Shown here piece after piece: positions 16,895 through 24,889 of a stretch of 64,000 nucleotides of DNA. The position numbers were made by a program, and so were the translations under genes. The notes under the pieces were generated by a model that was not told where the DNA came from, did no database searches, and was given only the letters and a program-made list of their open reading frames with translations. Source of the stretch: Collimonas pratensis (GTDB lineage Bacteria > Pseudomonadota > Gammaproteobacteria > Burkholderiales > Burkholderiaceae_D). The DNA lies in contig NZ_CP013234.1 of assembly GCF_001584185.1 (NCBI RefSeq), positions 2,604,001-2,668,000 on the forward strand, in the 5' to 3' direction. Every line of letters begins with the position of its first letter. Positions within the stretch are counted from its first letter, which is position 1.

Positions 16895-18211
16895 ATGGAA
16901 ACCAGCAATTCCAAGGGCGCCCCTAATCGGTGGATCCAACTGATTATCGGTATTATCTGCATGGGCTTAGTCGCCAATCTGCAATATGCGTGGACCTTGT
17001 TCGTGACGCCGATGGATGCCAAGCATCATTGGGGACAAGCGGCGATTCAGCTATCGTTTTCAATTTTCATCGTGACTGAAACCTGGCTGGTGCCGATCGA
17101 AGGCTGGCTGGTCGACAAGTTCGGACCGCGTCCGGTGATTGCCGTCGGCGCCATTTTTGCGGCGGCCGGGTGGGTGATCAATTCGATGGCGACCAGCCTG
17201 TTCGAACTATATGCAGCGGCGATCATCGCCGGCGTCGGCGCCGGTTGCGTCTACGGCACCTGCGTCGGCAACGCCTTGAAATGGTTTCCGGACAAGCGCG
17301 GCCTGGCGGCCGGGATGACGGCGGCAGGCTTCGGCGCCGGCGCGGCGGTGACGGTGATCCCGATCGCCAACATGATCCAGAGCTCCGGCTATGAACGCGC
17401 CTTCCTGTTCTTCGGCATCCTGCAGGGCGTCTGCATTTTCCTGCTGGCGATGCTGATGGTGCGGCCGGCGCCGCCGAAAGGCATCGTGGTGTCGAAGAAA
17501 CTGACCATGACCAAGATCGACTACAAGGCTGGACAGATGATCCGGACCCCGGTGTTCTGGGTGATGTACGTGATGTTCGTCGCGGTGGCCGCCGGTGGCC
17601 TGATGGCAACCGCACAGCTGGCGCCGATCGCCAAGGATTTCGGCATCGCCAAGCTGCCGATCACCTTGCTTGGCGTGACCTTGCCGTTGCTGACCATGAC
17701 GCTCTCTATCGATAATCTGTGCAACGGTTTCACGCGTCCTTTGTGCGGTTTCATTTCCGACAAGATCGGCCGTGAAAACACCATGTTCATTGTCTTTATC
17801 GGCGAGGGCGTGGCGCTGCTCGGGCTGATGCAATACGGTCACAATCCTTATGCGTTCATGGTGTTTGCCGCTCTGATATTCCTGTTCTGGGGCGAGATAT
17901 TCTCCATCTTCCCAGCGATCTGCGCCGATACCTTCGGCAGCAAGTTCGCTGCTGGGAATGCCGGCACGCTGTATACCGCAAAGGGAACCGCCGCCTTGCT
18001 GGTGCCGCTGACCTCGGTGCTGTCGGCCGGCGGCGCCTGGAACCGGGTCTTCATCGCGGCGGCGGCGATCACCATCGCCGCCGGTCTCGCCGCCAAGTTC
18101 GTGCTGGCGCCGATGCGCAAGCGCTGGGTGGAAAAGCCGGCGCCGGCCGCAGCGCCGGCTAAAGAGACCCACGGCAGCAGTGCTTCAGCAATCGTCGAGC
18201 ACTCGGCATAA
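16895..18211 (+). CDS. oxlT: MFS antiporter of the oxalate/formate type (OxlT-like)
   Basis: A 438-residue, 12-helix major facilitator with the family pattern RWIQLIIGIICMGLVANLQYAW seen in part as LVANLQYAW at the N-terminus and the loop 2-3 motif GWLVDKFGPRPV. Charged residues sit within membrane helices at CNGFTRPLCGF and TLYTAKGTAALL, the positions where OxlT uses Arg272 and Lys355 to bind oxalate and formate. In OxlT, exchange of external oxalate for internal formate generates a proton-motive force. An AGGAG precedes the ATG. The gene has its own FNR-like promoter and ends at a hairpin. Substrate assignment rests on family resemblance and the nearby Frc genes. Confidence 0.8.
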   Translation: METSNSKGAPNRWIQLIIGIICMGLVANLQYAWTLFVTPMDAKHHWGQAAIQLSFSIFIVTETWLVPIEGWLVDKFGPRPVIAVGAIFAAAGWVINSMATSLFELYAAAIIAGVGAGCVYGTCVGNALKWFPDKRGLAAGMTAAGFGAGAAVTVIPIANMIQSSGYERAFLFFGILQGVCIFLLAMLMVRPAPPKGIVVSKKLTMTKIDYKAGQMIRTPVFWVMYVMFVAVAAGGLMATAQLAPIAKDFGIAKLPITLLGVTLPLLTMTLSIDNLCNGFTRPLCGFISDKIGRENTMFIVFIGEGVALLGLMQYGHNPYAFMVFAALIFLFWGEIFSIFPAICADTFGSKFAAGNAGTLYTAKGTAALLVPLTSVLSAGGAWNRVFIAAAAITIAAGLAAKFVLAPMRKRWVEKPAPAAAPAKETHGSSASAIVEHSA

Positions 18212-18219
18212 GCAAGCAG

Positions 18220-18244
18220 CGCAGCGGCGATTCTCGCCGCTGCG
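18220..18244 (+). terminator. terminator-like hairpin after oxlT
   Basis: CGCAGCGGCGA, a TTC loop and TCGCCGCTGCG form a perfect 11-base stem nine bases after the antiporter stop codon. No uridine run follows directly, so termination may be partial or factor-assisted. Confidence 0.5.
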
Positions 18245-18286
18245 TAGTCACTTCACGCAGCTCGCTACTTTTCCTATCTTCCTCAA

Positions 18287-18315
18287 TTGATATAAGAAGT
18301 TCGCATAACTAAATT
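18287..18315 (+). promoter_or_regulatory. predicted sigma-70 promoter in an intergenic region
   Basis: TTGATA at 18287-18292 and TAAATT at 18310-18315 are separated by exactly 17 bases. No open reading frame with a ribosome-binding site follows before the strong hairpin at 18386, which suggests a short RNA product. Confidence 0.4.
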
Positions 18316-18321
18316 ATGTTG

Positions 18322-18416
18322 CGGCACGGAAGTTCTGCAACAAAAGATGCCCTCTGGGGACCGCTGCGATCCTGCGGCACAAACAAAAACAGCCAATCAG
18401 AGATTGGCTGTTTTGT
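18322..18416 (+). ncRNA. candidate small RNA (about 95 nt)
   Basis: The segment runs from the predicted promoter start to a strong intrinsic terminator. It can form an internal GTTGC/GCAAC hairpin (18318-18341) and ends in a 13-base stem followed by TTTTGTCTT. There is no credible coding sequence. This is a prediction from sequence signals only. Confidence 0.3.
18386..18414. terminator. bidirectional intrinsic terminator
   Basis: AAAACAGCCAATC, a 3-base loop AGA, and GATTGGCTGTTTT form a perfect 13-base stem with U-rich tails on both strands. It can end the candidate small RNA on the plus strand and the small 58-residue gene on the minus strand. Confidence 0.85.
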
Positions 18417-18475
18417 CTTGCGTATTACTTACTGGCAGCGCCCAGGCGGCGCTGCTGCATCGGCGCTGGCCGGAA

Positions 18476-18652
18476 TTACATGCCCCAGGTGTAGGAGGCG
18501 TCAGCTTTGTCGCTGCTGCTTTCCGCATCAAGCGCTTCGCGCAGGTTGATGCCAAACACGGTAGCAGCCACGGCATACGCAACGCCTGCCACTTTTGCGG
18601 AAAAACCTGTGCTGTTGTTCGCCGGGGTGAAGCTATTGGTTGCTGTCGTCAT
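18476..18652 (-). CDS. small alanine-rich protein of 58 residues
   Basis: This short reading frame has an AGGAG seven bases before its ATG. It encodes a 58-residue protein that starts MTTATNSFTPANNSTGFSAK and ends KADASYTWGM. Residues 19-37 (KVAGVAYAVAATVFGINLR) could form one short hydrophobic helix, and the C-terminal third is acidic and serine-rich. A TATAAT -10 lies about 45 bases upstream and a strong terminator follows about 60 bases downstream, so it looks like a complete single-gene transcript. I do not recognise a function. A small membrane-associated protein is possible. Confidence 0.6.
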   Translation of the reverse strand: MTTATNSFTPANNSTGFSAKVAGVAYAVAATVFGINLREALDAESSSDKADASYTWGM

Positions 18653-18696
18653 GGTGGTGCTCCTGTCAAAGTAGAAATCTTCTTTTGCTGCTTTGC

Positions 18697-18761
18697 ATTA
18701 TAGAGATTGAATAGTCATTCTTCTAATGACATTATCCGATAACAGGTATGCCATCTGTCAA
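18697..18761 (-). promoter_or_regulatory. promoter region of the 58-residue protein gene with an inverted repeat
   Basis: Reading on the minus strand, TATAAT (18697-18702) is a consensus -10. An inverted repeat GTCATT-N5-AATGAC (18714-18730) covers the -35 position, so it may be an activator or repressor site. A consensus TTGACA lies further up (18756-18761), 18-19 bases from a GATAAT, which could be a second promoter. Confidence 0.5.
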
Positions 18762-18920
18762 TATCTTGCGCTGCAATATAGGCGGACAGGCTCAGAATAC
18801 AACAACATTTCTGCTGTTTAGGGGTGTGGTCTTGAAGCAACGGCTTGGCTATCCTGGAATAGTTTCATTTCGGTAATCAAATCGGCTGCGCGTGTTGCCA
18901 CCGCAGCCGCGGCCCGCCTG

Positions 18921-19508
18921 CTATCCATTGATGTTCATGCGCTGCGTATGCGTCCATTGATGATCGTCGTCCGCTACGGTTGAGTCGTAACTGCCGTAAG
19001 TCATGCCTTCACCGGGCCATGGATTCATGATGTACAGGTAATTCACGCCATTCAGGATTTCGTAGCCGCGTCCGACCACGATGTGGCCGCCGCCGCTGGT
19101 CCAGCCGTAGCGCATCACGAAAGGCCGGTTGGCGTTGATGTCACTCACCACATGCGCCCACGACAGGTAGTTGCTGAGAGCCTTGTTCGGCACCCCCCAG
19201 TAGCTCAGGATGTCTTGCACGCTGCCGTTGTTGCCATACATGCCGTTTGGCTGGTTGGCCTGGCTGTTCCAGTTGAAGCGGCTGTTGCCGCAGGCGTAGT
19301 TGATGCCGAAGGCCCAGTTGACTATGTTGCACTGACTGGGCGTTTTCCGGTAGAAATTCAATACCGCCTTGCTGGAGCCTGCCCAGCACCATTCGCTGTG
19401 TTCCTGCGTCACCAGCGGCACATTCAAGGTCTTCGAAGCGGCGAATGCCATTGGCGCCATCAGCACAAGACAGGCGCCCGCAATCATGCGGCGTAAGGTT
19501 TTAATCAC
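18921..19508 (-). CDS. secreted papain-like cysteine protease
   Basis: I chose a GTG start at 19508 because AGGAG lies five bases upstream and the product then begins with a signal peptide (IKTLRRMIAGACLVLMA, cleavage near AFAA). The 195-residue protein has a papain-like/C39-type catalytic layout: Cys41 in EHSEWCWAGSS, His142 in SGGGHIVVGRGY, and Asn162 in IMNPWPGEG. It is probably exported and acts on peptides or proteins outside the cell or in the periplasm. It lies 25 bases downstream of a gene for another secreted protein and probably shares its transcript, so the two may act together. Confidence 0.8.
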   Translation of the reverse strand: MIKTLRRMIAGACLVLMAPMAFAASKTLNVPLVTQEHSEWCWAGSSKAVLNFYRKTPSQCNIVNWAFGINYACGNSRFNWNSQANQPNGMYGNNGSVQDILSYWGVPNKALSNYLSWAHVVSDINANRPFVMRYGWTSGGGHIVVGRGYEILNGVNYLYIMNPWPGEGMTYGSYDSTVADDDHQWTHTQRMNING

Positions 19509-19533
19509 GTTCACTCCTGGAGTGGGTTGAAGA

Positions 19534-20268
19534 TCAGCGGAAGTTGGCGAGATTCGCCTGGACGGCGGCGCGCAAGGATTCTGCAAACTGGCTGGCGTCT
19601 ACCAGGCCGCCGGCAGCGTCAGCGGCGCTGCCGGTTTTGCTAGCGCGCTGTTGCAGCAGCGCTTCACGTGCCGATTGCAGCGGCGCGAAGCGGGGAGTTG
19701 TGCCGTTGCCGGATGCGACTTCAAGAAAGTCGGAGCGGGCCTGGAAGATGCGGATAAATCGCAGGTTAGAACGATTGGCGTTGCCGTGAAACTGCATCAG
19801 GGCGTCGAGGTCCTTGGACAAGCCGGCGCCGCCGTAAGACGTGGTTTGCCACGTGCCGTTGATTTTTTCCACGGTCGCCAATCCGATCGGACGATTGTCG
19901 CGGCTGATCAGGAAGCGCCATACGCCGGTGGGCCTGGCCATGGAGCTGAAATCGCTGCGCGGCGTCAGGATGTCTTTCGGATTTACTGTGTAGACCGGGA
20001 AGCCGTAGGCGATACGGGCATCTTTCAGGTCCTGGACGTCAGTGACGTCGAGCGGGAAGCCTTCGGGCAGGGTGCCGGCGTGGGCTTGTATCTGGTTCCG
20101 CACGAATTCGGCAAAACCGCGCGTGGCAGCGGCGCTGGCGTCGCTGCCTTCGGTTTGCTGGAGCTGGAGAGGTGTCTGCATAGCGCTTGCTTGTGCATGC
20201 AACGGAGCATTCATGGCGAGCAGAGCGGCGCTGAGCATGAAAGCCTGGACGGCGGGTTTAGCGTGCAT
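19534..20268 (-). CDS. secreted protein of unknown function, partner of the cysteine protease
   Basis: The ATG at 20268 is preceded by AAGGGA, and the protein begins with a signal peptide (MHAKPAVQAFMLSAALLA, cleavage near LHAQA). The mature part is about 220 residues, with a central region (GVWRFLISRDNRPIGLATVEKI in part) that resembles a small beta-rich domain, and a C-terminal Ala-rich helical tail. I do not recognise a family. The gene immediately precedes the cysteine protease in a two-gene operon, so an inhibitor, chaperone or substrate role is plausible but unproven. Confidence 0.7.
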   Translation of the reverse strand: MHAKPAVQAFMLSAALLAMNAPLHAQASAMQTPLQLQQTEGSDASAAATRGFAEFVRNQIQAHAGTLPEGFPLDVTDVQDLKDARIAYGFPVYTVNPKDILTPRSDFSSMARPTGVWRFLISRDNRPIGLATVEKINGTWQTTSYGGAGLSKDLDALMQFHGNANRSNLRFIRIFQARSDFLEVASGNGTTPRFAPLQSAREALLQQRASKTGSAADAAGGLVDASQFAESLRAAVQANLANFR

Positions 20269-20406
20269 CGTTGATTTCCCTTTAGATTGTGATCGACAAG
20301 GTTCGTGGAAATGCGCTGCCAAGCTCCGGCGCTCGGGTCGGGCGCATGGGAACGGCAAGACGGCAGCAGCCGTACCAATCTAGGATGGGAGGAAAGCCAG
20401 GAACAG

Positions 20407-20430
20407 CTGTCAGAGTTGACAGCGTGACAG
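20407..20430. promoter_or_regulatory. TGACAG repeats upstream of the secreted-protein operon
   Basis: CTGTCA-N4-TGACAG forms a perfect inverted repeat, and a further TGACAG follows two bases later. The cluster sits 138 bases upstream of the secreted-protein start and just past the end of the Crp/Fnr gene. It may be an operator of the protease operon. Confidence 0.35.
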
Positions 20431-20450
20431 TTCAGGAAGCGCAGCAGCGC

Positions 20451-21059
20451 TTAGATTTTCCCCTGATGCTTCAGCCGGCTCAAGGTTTCCGCTGAAATGT
20501 TGAGATAGGTCGCCAGCTCTTTTTTAGGAATGCGGTCGTAGAGCTCGGCATGCTTGCGCAAGAACCTGTGTACGCGGCCCGGCGCATCCAGCAGATGCAG
20601 GGTGATGGTGTGCGCCATGATCTCGCTCATCAGGCGCATCACTTCATATTCAAAGGTTTGCTTCAGCTGCGGATGGCGGTCCATGAAGGCGGCCCATTGC
20701 TGCAATGGCAATTTGGCAACCCGCGCCTTGGATACGCAGACGATGCTGTAAGGCGCCGGCGTCTTCAGGCGCCAGGCGGCGTAGCTGGTCTCCATGTCGC
20801 GCTCGTCGGCGAAGCGCAGGATCATTTCCTTGGCTTGCTGGTTGGTGACCACGCGCTTGAGTATGCCGTCCAGGATGAAATATTGCTCCATCTCGTGTAC
20901 GCCCTGATGCAGCAGGATTTCGCCTTTGCCGCCATCCACCACCACCAGGTGGGATTCGAGCTCAAGCATGTCACTCTCGCTCAAGCCTTTTAAAACATTG
21001 TTTTGACGCAGTTGAACGCGAATGATGTTTTTTTCTGGATGGTTTTCTATGAGGATCAT
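20451..21059 (-). CDS. Crp/Fnr-family transcriptional regulator
   Basis: The 202-residue protein has an N-terminal cyclic-nucleotide-binding-like beta-roll (residues 20-115), a dimerisation helix (about 118-155) and a C-terminal helix-turn-helix, KKELATYLNISAETLSRLK. The recognition helix carries E-x-x-S-R (Glu191, Ser194, Arg195), the residues FNR uses to read TTGA half-sites. There is only one cysteine, so it lacks the FNR iron-sulphur cluster and must sense another signal. I chose the ATG at 21059; a TTG at 21092 would add 11 residues. It is divergent from the TPP enzyme/Frc operon, and a TTGAC-N4-GTCAA box lies between them. Confidence 0.85.
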   Translation of the reverse strand: MILIENHPEKNIIRVQLRQNNVLKGLSESDMLELESHLVVVDGGKGEILLHQGVHEMEQYFILDGILKRVVTNQQAKEMILRFADERDMETSYAAWRLKTPAPYSIVCVSKARVAKLPLQQWAAFMDRHPQLKQTFEYEVMRLMSEIMAHTITLHLLDAPGRVHRFLRKHAELYDRIPKKELATYLNISAETLSRLKHQGKI

Positions 21060-21109
21060 GTAAGCAATTTGGTAATAGTCGGCAGCGCCCAAAGATGATG
21101 CGGCAAAAC

Positions 21110-21152
21110 TTGACCGAGGTCAATGAAGAGCTAGGGTCGCCCTAGCTAATAT
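21110..21152 (+). promoter_or_regulatory. FNR-like box, -10 element and inverted repeat before the TPP enzyme/Frc operon
   Basis: TTGACCGAGGTCAA (21110-21123) is the third copy of the box in this locus, with TAATAT at 21147-21152 as the -10 after 23 bases. Between them lies a perfect inverted repeat, AGCTAGGG-TCG-CCCTAGCT (21129-21147), unique to this promoter. Transcription would start near 21159, so the gene must use a start codon downstream of that. Confidence 0.7.
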
Positions 21153-21207
21153 GGCATCAAGCAAGGCAACAAGAAAACCCAAGAGACAACCGACAACAGG
21201 AGGAATG

Positions 21208-22968
21208 ATGGCAGCTGTGATATCCGAGCCGAAAGTGGCAACTAGTACGACCGCTGACGATACGCTCAAGCGCAAGAGCCGGGAAGCCGGCGTAGTGTCG
21301 GGCGGCCATCTGGTGGCGCGGGCGTTGAAGAATGAAGGCGTGGATACCATCTTTACCCTGTGCGGCGGCCACATCATCGATATCTACGATGGCTGCATCG
21401 ACGAGGGCATCCGCATCATCGACGTCCGTCACGAGCAGGTCGCTGCCCACGCGGCCGACGGCTATGCGCGCCAGACCGGCAAGCTGGGCGTGGTGGTCAC
21501 CACCGCCGGCCCAGGCTGCACCAACGCCGTGACCGGCATCGCCACCGCCTTCCGTTCGGAAAGCCCGGTGCTGCATATCGGCGGCCAGGGCGGCATCACC
21601 CAGCACATGATGGGCTCGCTGCAAGATTTGCCGCACACTGAAATGATGCGGCCGATCACCAAATTTTCTGAAGGCGTGCGTTCCACCGAACGCGTGGCCG
21701 ACATGGTGTCGATGGCGATCCGCGCCTGTTTCGCCGGGGCTCCCGGCCCAGCGTACCTGGAAATCCCGCGCGACGTGCTGGACCGCGAGATCGAGATCAG
21801 CAAGGCAGTGATTCCGGCCGCCGGCCAGTATCGCGCTTCGGTCAAGTCATTGGGCGACGTCGCCGATATCGAAAAACTGGCCGACATCCTGGTGCAGGCA
21901 GAACGGCCGGTGGTGCTGTACGGCGGCCAGGTCTGGTCTTCGCGTGGTCACAAGGAAGCGATCGACCTGGTGCGCGGCCTGGATATCCCGGCTTACTTCA
22001 ACGGCGCTTCGCGCGGCCTGCTGCCGCCGGGCGATCCGCATCATTTCGACCGCACCCGCCGCGAAGGCTTCGACAAGGCCGACGTCATCCTGATTGTCGG
22101 CACGCCGTTCGACTTCCGCATGGGCTACGGCAAGCGCCTCGGCCTTAACGCCAAGGTGATCCAGATCGACCAGGATTATCGCACCGTCGGCAAGAACCGC
22201 GACATCACGCTCGGCCTGGTCGGCGATCCGGGCACTATCCTGGGCGCAGTGCTGCAAGCCGCCAGCGGCCGCATCAACAAGGGTGCGCATGAAAAGCGGC
22301 GCGCCTGGATGAAGCAGCTGCAGCAGCTGGAAGCGATCGCCACGGAAAAGCTGATGCCTTTGTTCAAATCGAACAGCTCGCCGATCCATCCCTATCGCGT
22401 GGCCTATGAAATCAACGAGTTTCTGAACGACGACACCATCTACATCGGCGACGGCGGCGACGTCGTCACCATCTCGGCGCAGGCAGTACGTCCGCGCAAT
22501 CCCGGGCAGTGGATGGATCCGGGTGCACTCGGCAGCCTGGGCGTTGGCACCGGCTTTGCGATTGCCGCCGGCCTGGCCAATCCGGAAAAGGAAGTGATGT
22601 GCTACTACGGCGACGGCGCCTTTAGCATGACTTCCTTTGACATGGAAACCGCCAACCGCTTTGGCGTGCCTTACATCGCCGTGATCGGCAACAACTCGGC
22701 GATGAACCAGATCCGCTACGGCCAGCTGGCCAAGTACGGCGAAGAACGCGGCAACGTCGGCAACCTGCTGAGCGATATCCCTTACGGCAAGTTCGCCGAA
22801 ATGTTGGGCGGCCATGGCGAAGAGGTGCGCGATCCGGCGCAGATCGCCGGCGCCTTGCAACGGGCGCGTGAAGCGGTGCGCAAGACGCGTCGCTGCGCGG
22901 TGGTGAATATCTGGGTCGATCCTGCCGTGTATGCGCCGGGCACGATGGCGCAAACCATGTACAAATAA
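21208..22968 (+). CDS. thiamine-diphosphate-dependent enzyme of the oxalyl-CoA decarboxylase/acetolactate synthase superfamily
   Basis: This TPP enzyme has three domains: an N-terminal pyrimidine domain with the activating glutamate in DVRHEQVAAHAADGYAR, a central domain, and a PP domain with GDGAFSMTSFDMETANRFGV ending in IGNN. Position in an Frc operon suggests it processes oxalyl-CoA or formyl-CoA. It lacks features I expect of canonical oxalyl-CoA decarboxylase: NNSAMNQI replaces NNGGIYKG, and SLQDLPHTEMMRP is closer to the acetolactate-synthase FQE loop. I chose the ATG at 21208, just after AGGAGG; the adjacent ATG at 21205 is possible. The product is 586 residues. The exact reaction is uncertain. 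Confidence 0.65.
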   Translation: MAAVISEPKVATSTTADDTLKRKSREAGVVSGGHLVARALKNEGVDTIFTLCGGHIIDIYDGCIDEGIRIIDVRHEQVAAHAADGYARQTGKLGVVVTTAGPGCTNAVTGIATAFRSESPVLHIGGQGGITQHMMGSLQDLPHTEMMRPITKFSEGVRSTERVADMVSMAIRACFAGAPGPAYLEIPRDVLDREIEISKAVIPAAGQYRASVKSLGDVADIEKLADILVQAERPVVLYGGQVWSSRGHKEAIDLVRGLDIPAYFNGASRGLLPPGDPHHFDRTRREGFDKADVILIVGTPFDFRMGYGKRLGLNAKVIQIDQDYRTVGKNRDITLGLVGDPGTILGAVLQAASGRINKGAHEKRRAWMKQLQQLEAIATEKLMPLFKSNSSPIHPYRVAYEINEFLNDDTIYIGDGGDVVTISAQAVRPRNPGQWMDPGALGSLGVGTGFAIAAGLANPEKEVMCYYGDGAFSMTSFDMETANRFGVPYIAVIGNNSAMNQIRYGQLAKYGEERGNVGNLLSDIPYGKFAEMLGGHGEEVRDPAQIAGALQRAREAVRKTRRCAVVNIWVDPAVYAPGTMAQTMYK

Positions 22969-23022
22969 GCCGCATTGCTGCAGACGAGCACAAGCATTAG
23001 ATCAATTGAACAGGAGTTTGAA

Positions 23023-24273
23023 ATGAGCAAACCACTAGACGGCATTCGCATCATCGATTTTACCCACGTCCAGGCAGGTCCGGCGTGCACGCAGCTGCTG
23101 GCCTGGTTCGGCGCCGATGTGATCAAGGTTGAGCGTCCCGGCTCCGGTGATGTCACCCGTTCTCAGCTACGCGATATTCCGGATGTCGATGCCCTGTACT
23201 TCACCATGTTGAACAGTAACAAGCGCTCGCTGACGCTGGATACCAAGAAGCCGGAAGGCAAGCTGGTGCTGGAAAAACTGATCAAGGAATCCGATGTGCT
23301 GGTGGAGAATTTCGGCCCCGGCGCGCTGGACCGCATGGGCTTTTCTTGGGAGCGCATCAATGAGCTCAATCCGAAGATGATCGTGGCCTCGGTCAAGGGC
23401 TTCAGCGATGGCCACCACTACGACGATCTGAAGGTTTATGAAAACGTCGCCCAGTGCGCCGGCGGCGCCGCCTCCACCACCGGTTTCTGGGACGGCCCGC
23501 CGACGGTCAGCGCCGCCGCCCTGGGCGACAGCAATACCGGCATGCACCTGGCAATCGGCATCCTGACTGCGTTGATCGGCCGCGACAAGACTGGCAAGGG
23601 ACAGCGGGTCGCGGTGTCGATGCAGGACAGCGTGCTCAACCTGTGCCGCGTCAAGCTGCGCGACCAGCAACGACTCGACCGCCTCGGCTTCCTGGAAGAG
23701 TATCCGCAATATCCGCACGGCACCTTCAGCGACGTCGTGCCGCGCGGCGGCAATGCCGGCGGCGGCGGCCAGCCGGGCTGGGTGCTCAAGTGCAAGGGCT
23801 GGCAGGAAGATCCGAATGCGTATATCTACTTCACCATCCAGGGCCATGCCTGGGCGCCGATATGCAAGGCGATCGGCAAGGACGAGTGGATAGACGATCC
23901 TGCCTACAACACGCCGAAGGCGCGCCAGCCGCACATCACCGAGATTTTCGATACGATTGAAGTCTGGCTGCAGGACAAGACCAAGTTCGAAGCGGTGGAT
24001 ATCTTGCGCAAGTTCGATATTCCTTGCGCGCCGGTGCTGACCATGAAGGAACTGGCGAACGACCCGTCGCTGCGCGCCAGCGGCACCATCACCGAAGTCG
24101 ACCACAAGGAGCGCGGCAAATACCTGACGGTAGGCAGCCCGATCAAGTTCTCTGACCTGACACCGGAAATCACGGGTTCGCCTTTGCTGGGCGAGCATAC
24201 CGACGAGGTATTGGCCAGCCTCGGCTACAGTGCCGGGCAGATTGCCGAGTTGCATAGTGCGCAAGCGGTCTGA
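23023..24273 (+). CDS. frc: formyl-CoA:oxalate CoA-transferase, copy 1
   Basis: A class III (CaiB/BaiF) CoA-transferase of 416 residues that closely resembles Frc of Oxalobacter formigenes from its start ([20 protein letters not shown]) to its end ([15 protein letters not shown]). The catalytic aspartate is in SMQDSVLNL near residue 167, and the glycine loop reads [10 protein letters not shown]. Frc moves CoA from formyl-CoA to oxalate. Position 48, Trp in the O. formigenes enzyme, is Gln here, and a 12-residue loop after EYPQ is missing. An AGGAG lies six bases before the ATG. It follows the TPP enzyme by 54 bases. Confidence 0.9.
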   Translation: MSKPLDGIRIIDFTHVQAGPACTQLLAWFGADVIKVERPGSGDVTRSQLRDIPDVDALYFTMLNSNKRSLTLDTKKPEGKLVLEKLIKESDVLVENFGPGALDRMGFSWERINELNPKMIVASVKGFSDGHHYDDLKVYENVAQCAGGAASTTGFWDGPPTVSAAALGDSNTGMHLAIGILTALIGRDKTGKGQRVAVSMQDSVLNLCRVKLRDQQRLDRLGFLEEYPQYPHGTFSDVVPRGGNAGGGGQPGWVLKCKGWQEDPNAYIYFTIQGHAWAPICKAIGKDEWIDDPAYNTPKARQPHITEIFDTIEVWLQDKTKFEAVDILRKFDIPCAPVLTMKELANDPSLRASGTITEVDHKERGKYLTVGSPIKFSDLTPEITGSPLLGEHTDEVLASLGYSAGQIAELHSAQAV

Positions 24274-24377
24274 AGAAGCGGCAATCGCCGCCGGATAGCC
24301 TCCAGAGCAGCGGCGCCCACCTCGGGCGCCGTATTTACTTGGATACGGCGGTTTTACACCACAACAGGAGCAGTGTC

Positions 24378-24827
24378 ATGTCTAGCGCAATCGATCTGGA
24401 TCAGCTGGTGCAGGCGGTCGGCGACGCCATCGTGATTTCCGATGCCGGCGGCGCCATCACTTTATGGAATCCGGCAGCAGAGCGTATGTTCGGCTTCAGC
24501 CAAGCGGAAGCGTTGGGAAAATCGCTGGACCTGATCATTCCCGAACGCCAGCGCCAACGCCATTGGGACGGTTATCAAAAGACCATGGAGAGCGGCATCA
24601 CGCGCTATGGCAACGATGTGCTGCGGGTGCCGGCGGTGCATAAGGACGGCCACACATTGTCGATCGCATTCACCGTGGCGCTGCTGCGTACGCCGGCCGG
24701 CAAGGTGGCGGCAATTGTCGCCGTCATCCGCGACGAAAGCAGCCGTTTTGCCGAAGACCGCGTCTTGCGCAAGCGCCTGGCAGAACTGGAAGCCAAGCTG
24801 GCGGCGCAAGTAGCGGAATCCAGCTAA
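24378..24827 (+). CDS. single PAS-domain protein
   Basis: The ATG at 24378 has AGGAG seven bases upstream. The 149-residue product is one PAS domain (residues 6-120, with [21 protein letters not shown] and the usual [10 protein letters not shown] region), followed by a short coiled-coil tail ([20 protein letters not shown] in part). No kinase, cyclase or DNA-binding output domain is present. It sits between the two Frc genes in the same operon, so it may sense a ligand or redox state linked to oxalate metabolism or modulate the enzymes by binding. That role is inference. Confidence 0.85.
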   Translation: MSSAIDLDQLVQAVGDAIVISDAGGAITLWNPAAERMFGFSQAEALGKSLDLIIPERQRQRHWDGYQKTMESGITRYGNDVLRVPAVHKDGHTLSIAFTVALLRTPAGKVAAIVAVIRDESSRFAEDRVLRKRLAELEAKLAAQVAESS

Positions 24828-24889
24828 CATCACGCTTACAGCAGCACCAGCGACATGATGACGATGATAAATATAATCAGGAGATTTTC

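Noticed and set aside
18316..18703. Plus-strand open frames of about 77 and 118 codons in the region after the antiporter
   Set aside because: They cross a strong terminator and run against a well-supported small minus-strand gene. Neither has a ribosome-binding site or a plausible composition.
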